Source of the DNA: Ulota crispa
Lineage: Eukaryota; Streptophyta; Bryopsida; Orthotrichales; Orthotrichaceae
Length of the DNA: 64,000 nucleotides
Direction: 5' to 3'
NCBI GenBank assembly: GCA_963920765.1
Contig: OY987243.1
Coordinates: forward strand, 13,392,001-13,456,000
The number at the start of each line of letters is the position of its first letter. The stretch's first letter is position 1. Positions 58,985 to 64,000 of this stretch are shown here, one piece after another. The translations under genes were made by a program, and so were the position numbers. Under the pieces are notes generated by a model. The model ran no database searches. It was given only the letters and a program-made list of their open reading frames with translations, and was not told the DNA's origin.

Positions 58985-61900
58985 GATTGATTTTTTTTGC
59001 ATTGTTATAGCTTAGCATAGTTTTGGGAGTTGCGTGACAAAATAATTTAAAATCTAAACATAGGCACCTGATTTTGCAACTCCATCGTTTGAAGGTATCA
59101 AATTGTAACAATCATTAGACAAGTTTGCACTTTTTCTAGCTCTTTGTTTGACAACACTTGATTCATGTGTTAAAGTTAGGCTTTACATCTGGTACACCAT
59201 TACAAAAACAAATTTGTGAGTTATAGCATAATAATCTCAATATTGGTATAGCATAAGAGCATAACCACTATCATCAGGATCTTTCAAGTTTAACGACCCA
59301 TAAAATTAAATTTGAGTTGTATTAATTCAAAGTTCTACATGTTTTAAAAAGGAAAAGGCAATTTAACACATGTATCCATAAAAAAAAATAGTTTGCACTT
59401 TATGAATTCTTTTATAAAGCAATATAAAAGTCCAGTATTTCTAACACAATATCTATGTATTTGTTTTTACATTTTTAATTATAGTTCACACCAATCGTGA
59501 TTCCAACATGAGAAAACCGTTGAAAAATCTTCAGAAGACAAAATCTTGGAGTTTTGCAAGTCTATCAACATTTAAAGGATAATCATTCTTGTTGCCAAAA
59601 CCTAGAATAATATCCCTCTCAAGGCCAATTCTTTACATCTTGGAAATGACACGGTGAATTATTTCAAAAGCTGGCATCACCGATTTCATAATTTCGCAAT
59701 TTAATTCCTTTAATTGTAGACAGGTAATATGAATTGTTAATAAAATCCAACACCATGGAAGCGTTTTTGACAATAATCCTTATTCTTTGGACATTTTAGA
59801 CGTCAATCTTGGTTATAGATTGACAATATAATTTTGCACATTCCATTGTAACGGCTCAAACTTCAACCAATACATCATTAAAAATAACTTGAAATTGCAA
59901 AAGAGATAAAAACCAAAGTAGCAAGAAATATTGTAGTTCATTAACTGTTAAAATTTCTTCAAAAATATATAACACAATTATCCATTATTAAGTGATTTCA
60001 ACCTCACAGAACACAAAAATCAAGACCTTGGACATATGAAAAATTAAAATTGCACTCTTGAGAAAATTTGAATTCTAGAATGCATGAATATGCTCTCTTT
60101 TTTTTGCCAAAAAGATGTATAATAGAATAAAGAAGAATTTGTTTGATTATATCTCTTTGTAGCATTACCAAAACTCTAAATACAATTGAAATTTAAGAAA
60201 TTTTGTCCTTAAGTCAAAAAAACTGTCATTTATACATTGTTGTAGCTTAGTTGGAACTTCAAAATCCTAAGTTAGCAATTTTGATTGACAGTATGAACTG
60301 CAAAGATTCTAATGAAAGTAAGAATTAGTGACACTTTTCATCATACCACGGCTTTAATGCCTAATACCACTAATTAAATAATAACTACGCAAGAGAAAAA
60401 CATTTTTTTCATTCTTAGGTTATTGCTACTATACTTGTATTTTGTACAATCTCCTCTTTATTGCTATGAAATTAGGTGTTTTTTTATGAATTTACATTCA
60501 GGTTTGAGAGGCAACTTAGGAAAATAAAAGAATCTGCATGTTGGTCCATTAAGAATACACAAGTCCTTAAATAAGACAGAGGGTAACATAAAATTATAAA
60601 AAAATAAACAGAAAAGGAAAGCATCCAATTTTTTAAGTTATTAGTTAAATTTAATACTTCTATTGTAGAGTGGTAGAGATACATAAAAATAATACATGTA
60701 ATACACCAAAAGCTATAGTAAAGTTCAATAATCAGATAAGACATTAATGTACACAATCAAAAACAAAGACATTGTTGTGCAATTTTGGAATAGGGTGGTT
60801 TAGTTATTTGTATATGTTAATGCGCTACCTTTAGATGTTTCCTAAACCGTGATGATAACTTGATAATAAACTAGTAAGGTCAACATCATAAACACAATGC
60901 AATCCTATCTATTTGAAATTTTGTTGGGATTAATTAAATTTTTATTTCTATAATCATAAGAAATTTCAAGTCTTTAAAGTTCAATTCTTATATTCAAAAT
61001 TAGGATTAGTATTTGGTAATATTTTGTATATACAAAATTTAACAATATCACGACAAAAAGTAAAACCAAAATAAAACAAGCATCTTAGTTCAGAATGGTA
61101 TAATCCATTTTCTAATTTGACAAAAAAATCTAAATTGTCAATATCTCTTACCTAAAGCAAAGAACTTTTCTCAATGCAAGAAAAAATGTTGGATGAAAAT
61201 TGCTACGACAAGTTTATGCTGCAATTAAATTCAATGTTGTTGGAATTCAGATTTCTCTATAATTTGATAGAGCATGGAAAATTTGATTGAGTGTGTTTTT
61301 GGATTAGAATCGACTTTGGAAAGTTTACTTGGTTTGTGAATTTGACCTTCGGTACATTCATGTTAAGTTAACAAGACAGTCTTTGAAGGCATAAAAATAA
61401 ATCGAAGACTCCAACAAAATGACTGTACTCCTATTTGTAAATTATAAATATAAAAAGAAAAGAAAAAACTGGAAAATTTCTCTTTTATTAGTGTTTTTTC
61501 TTTCAAATTTGTGTTGCCCATGTAAGCTCTCCAGATAAATCCTTTGTAGCTTTGGTTGCAGAGTTCAAAATTTGATTTTTGCACTCTTAGAAGAAGCAAT
61601 GGACCCATTTGCAATTTCATATTGCATTTCAAAAATAAGGATAAAAAGTAGCGTATGTCTTGTGTATTGGAGTTGGTTGGTTCAAATTCTTTTCATTCAT
61701 GAAGGGCCTTTAAATCCAAATATGAATTCAAAACCTTCAAAATTGGTCTTCTAGTGGTAGAACATAAATTATTATTTTCTTCTTTTGTACTGAAAATTAA
61801 AGCGCAACATATTGAGTCCATTTCTTAGTATGGTCACTCTTTTGAGCTATGCTTTCTAGATTTGGGGTTAATTCAAGGTAAAAGTATTCAAAAAATCCTC

Positions 61901-62267
61901 CAAGATCATTCAAAGATTCTTGTACTTTATTTTCTAAAAGCAAGGTTTTGACACAATTTAAAATTAACAAGGTAAACAGGTTTTCATTTATTGTGCACGA
62001 ACTCTATCAATAATGGGATTCATGATGTTCCTTTGTCAAAAATATGCAAGTGGCATCGATCATCATATTTGATATAAGCAAACAAAACATAGAATTTATA
62101 TAATATTTTTCAAAAGAATATTTGTGTGAGGGTATGATTTTGTTTGTCTATGACATTTTATGCATTAAAAATCATGCAATTTTTGAAAAAAAACTTTTTG
62201 CAAAATTTACATATCAACATGTTTATAAACAAACAGAAAGTTCAAAACAATTGCAAACAATCATGTG
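58985..62267. other. AT-rich spacer, upstream of the PH-domain gene
   Basis: Short frames only, none with coding character. Upstream exons or the promoter of the PH-domain gene may lie at the left edge. Confidence 0.4.
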
Positions 62268-62569
62268 TTAAGGTAACAGCACCCATAACCGTCAAATTAA
62301 GGGTTTTGAACATGATGATTTTTAATAAACATCTAGCAAATTATAGGATCCTATTAGCAAGAGAAAAGTGGTGAGTTTGCACTTTCAAATGAATTATTTG
62401 GATACTATGAGAATAAGTTGTGAATTTTCAAAAAGCCAATTGCAATTGCACCTAATACCAATACTAAGGTTTCATGTTTACATGTTGTACATTCTTGTGA
62501 TTATATCTATTCACTTCCACATATTTTCCAAAATTTTAGAGGTGATGATTATGGATTGTTGCTACCTTA
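62268..62569. mobile_element. MITE with TTAAGGTA..GCACC ends, copy 3
   Basis: Partner of 24092-24404 and 36169-36514, with AAGGGTTTTGAACATGATGA and TTTCATGTTTACATGTTGTA. The right terminal GGTGCT has been partly deleted (GTTGCTACCTTAA). Confidence 0.7.
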
Positions 62570-63595
62570 AGTAGGGGATGGAGGTATTATTGTAGTCACT
62601 TGTAGTTTTGTAATCAAGTCTTTTGGTATCTTGCTTTTGGAAGGTGAGGAATGTTTGGATTTTAAAATATGAAAATGAGGTTAGTAGTTACCAGATTGTT
62701 TCTAAGTTAGTATAGAAATGCTTGCCAGTTTCTTTTGCTTAAAATTTAGATTTATGAAATTGCTAGCAATCTTTACACGGTTTGTACGAGAGTTCTGAAA
62801 TGCTTGCCTGAATATTTTCTTTTTTATTGAATTATAGTATGTGTCCTAGGAATTTCTTTATAATTTAGTTTATTTTCAAATGTAATAGAATGTCATTTCA
62901 TTTTTATAGGTCTATAGCTTAGTAGATGATTTTTTAAATCTTTTTAATGGTTTATGGTAGCATCTTCTTGAACATACTCGTTTTTTTTTAAGTAGCAGAT
63001 TTTATAATAATTTTTTTTGCTTTGTTTAGTTTACAACTGAAGGTTGTTCAATGAATTTTCAGCTTTTGATTTAGACTAGCTTTTTGCCATATGCGCTTAC
63101 AATCATCTGTGGTTTATTGTAGTAAATAACAAAATTTGCTTGCATTTTTTGTTCATAAAAACATGTTCAATAAGTTTATTGCTTCTTATGGACATTCGAG
63201 TTTTGAGGAATGCGTCAATGTTACAGTTTAAATTATAGACTTTGATATCCTAATTAAATGTCAATTAATCGGTGACTTATGATTTTTGTTAGAAAAGTTA
63301 TGTTTCAAACTTGTCTTTCATTTTTTCAATTTGACACAAGTGTTAATACAGTTTAGAAGGTTTCTTCGAATTCACTCCCAAAACTTCATGTCTCTACACC
63401 ATTGTCAATGTTCTCTCCAACCCTAATACCAATATCATGTTAAAATCATCTTCTTTTCATCGTCTCTACATCATCTCTAGTTTTTCCACAACAAGCAAGC
63501 ATACAGGCAAGCACCTCCTCTTTCCATGCAGCCTTCCCTCCAACAGCCCTAAAAGTTCAAAACAAACACACAGAGAAAGAGAAACTAAAACTAAA
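62570..63595. other. AT-rich spacer
   Basis: Nothing recognised apart from a CCCTAATACC-containing stretch near 63420. Confidence 0.35.
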
Positions 63596-63800
63596 CCCTA
63601 ATTTTACATCTCCCAGCAAATGCAATGCGCAGGCCCGAAGAACGGTAAGGGGCAAGTCAACCCAGTCCTGCACCAAGCCTGCCCGGTCTAACCGGCACCA
63701 TGGCGAGCATGGGTGAGGCTGCTGAAGACTCGAACTGAAACCTTCATGGGGACTTGATATCACGTCCTGCTTGCTGAGCAAGGATATGGAAGCTCGAAGG
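63596..63800 (-). mobile_element. Probable tRNA-derived SINE
   Basis: A compact GC-richer island on the minus strand. It shows a box-A-like TTGCTCAGCAAGCAGG (complement of about 63765-63780) and, ~35 nt on, a box-B-like AGTTCGAGTC (about 63731-63740). Next come CGCCATGGTGCCGG, then CTTGCCCCTTACCG, and the segment ends in AGGGTTTAG. This is the order expected of a pol III promoter fused to a SINE body. An open 88-codon frame across it is unrecognised. No second copy is present in the window, so this is tentative. Confidence 0.4.
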
Positions 63801-64000
63801 ATCATGATTTGAACCCATTCCAATATACTTCAAAAAAGTTGTTAATATTTTGACTTCAAAGAGATATTGAACTAAAAACTGCATAAATAAATACTGGTGA
63901 TAGCAACTGCACATTTTAATCAAATATTAAAAATTCAAAACGTGTAACTAAAACACAACACATCGATTCCCAAAATGGAATTTCAGCTTGTTTTCCACAT

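Overview
The window is nuclear DNA of a land plant (streptophyte). The clearest signs are a plant-type COG6 gene with three phased introns, a GPI-anchored lipid-transfer protein with an extensin-like tail, a plastid-type NFU protein with an N-terminal GIY-YIG-like domain, and typical plant non-autonomous transposons (a Stowaway element, a MITE with ends in GAGCATCTCC, a Ty3/Gypsy remnant primed by initiator tRNA-Met). I cannot name the species. Gene density is low (six protein genes in 64 kb), and the intergenic DNA is very AT-rich.

Layout. 1-3.4 kb: 3' end of a plus-strand gene made almost wholly of nine-residue R-Q-S repeats between acidic linkers. 4.2-6.4 kb: a dimeric repeat, a minus-strand three-pass membrane protein resembling TMEM254/DUF4499 (first exon not found), and a 548-bp fold-back element. 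6.8-10 kb: a four-exon minus-strand NFU iron-sulfur scaffold gene with a MITE in intron 1. 10-29 kb: no convincing gene, and almost entirely repeats: Mutator-like MITEs with 9-bp target duplications, one carrying a nested hAT-like insert; a TAA-flanked MITE; other dispersed repeats; and a series of elements bounded by TTAA followed by CCC. 29.8-30.4 kb: the lipid-transfer protein gene. 33.4-37.7 kb: COG6 on the minus strand, with Stowaway and other MITEs in intron 1. 38-48 kb: more TTAA-bounded elements in inverted pairs, a Harbinger-like element, and a 2.1-kb decayed Ty3/Gypsy retrotransposon. 48.6-58.6 kb: a minus-strand gene of at least nine exons encoding a PH domain, a charged helical segment and a 1201-residue low-complexity exon with a His/Cys-rich tail. 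58.6-64 kb: AT-rich spacer, a third copy of the GGTAGGAGCACC-type MITE and a probable tRNA-derived SINE.

The genes do not form an obvious functional unit. COG6 acts in Golgi trafficking, NFU in plastid iron-sulfur assembly, the LTPG at the cell surface, and the TMEM254-like protein probably in the ER. The two low-complexity proteins have unknown roles.

The most unusual feature is a group of about 17 elements or fragments, in at least six size and sequence families and covering roughly 11 kb. Their ends read TTAA-CCC, and neighbouring elements share a single TTAA at three places. This is the arrangement expected of piggyBac-type (TTAA-targeting) transposition, which is not a usual component of plant genomes. 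No transposase is present in the window, so the assignment rests on end structure alone.
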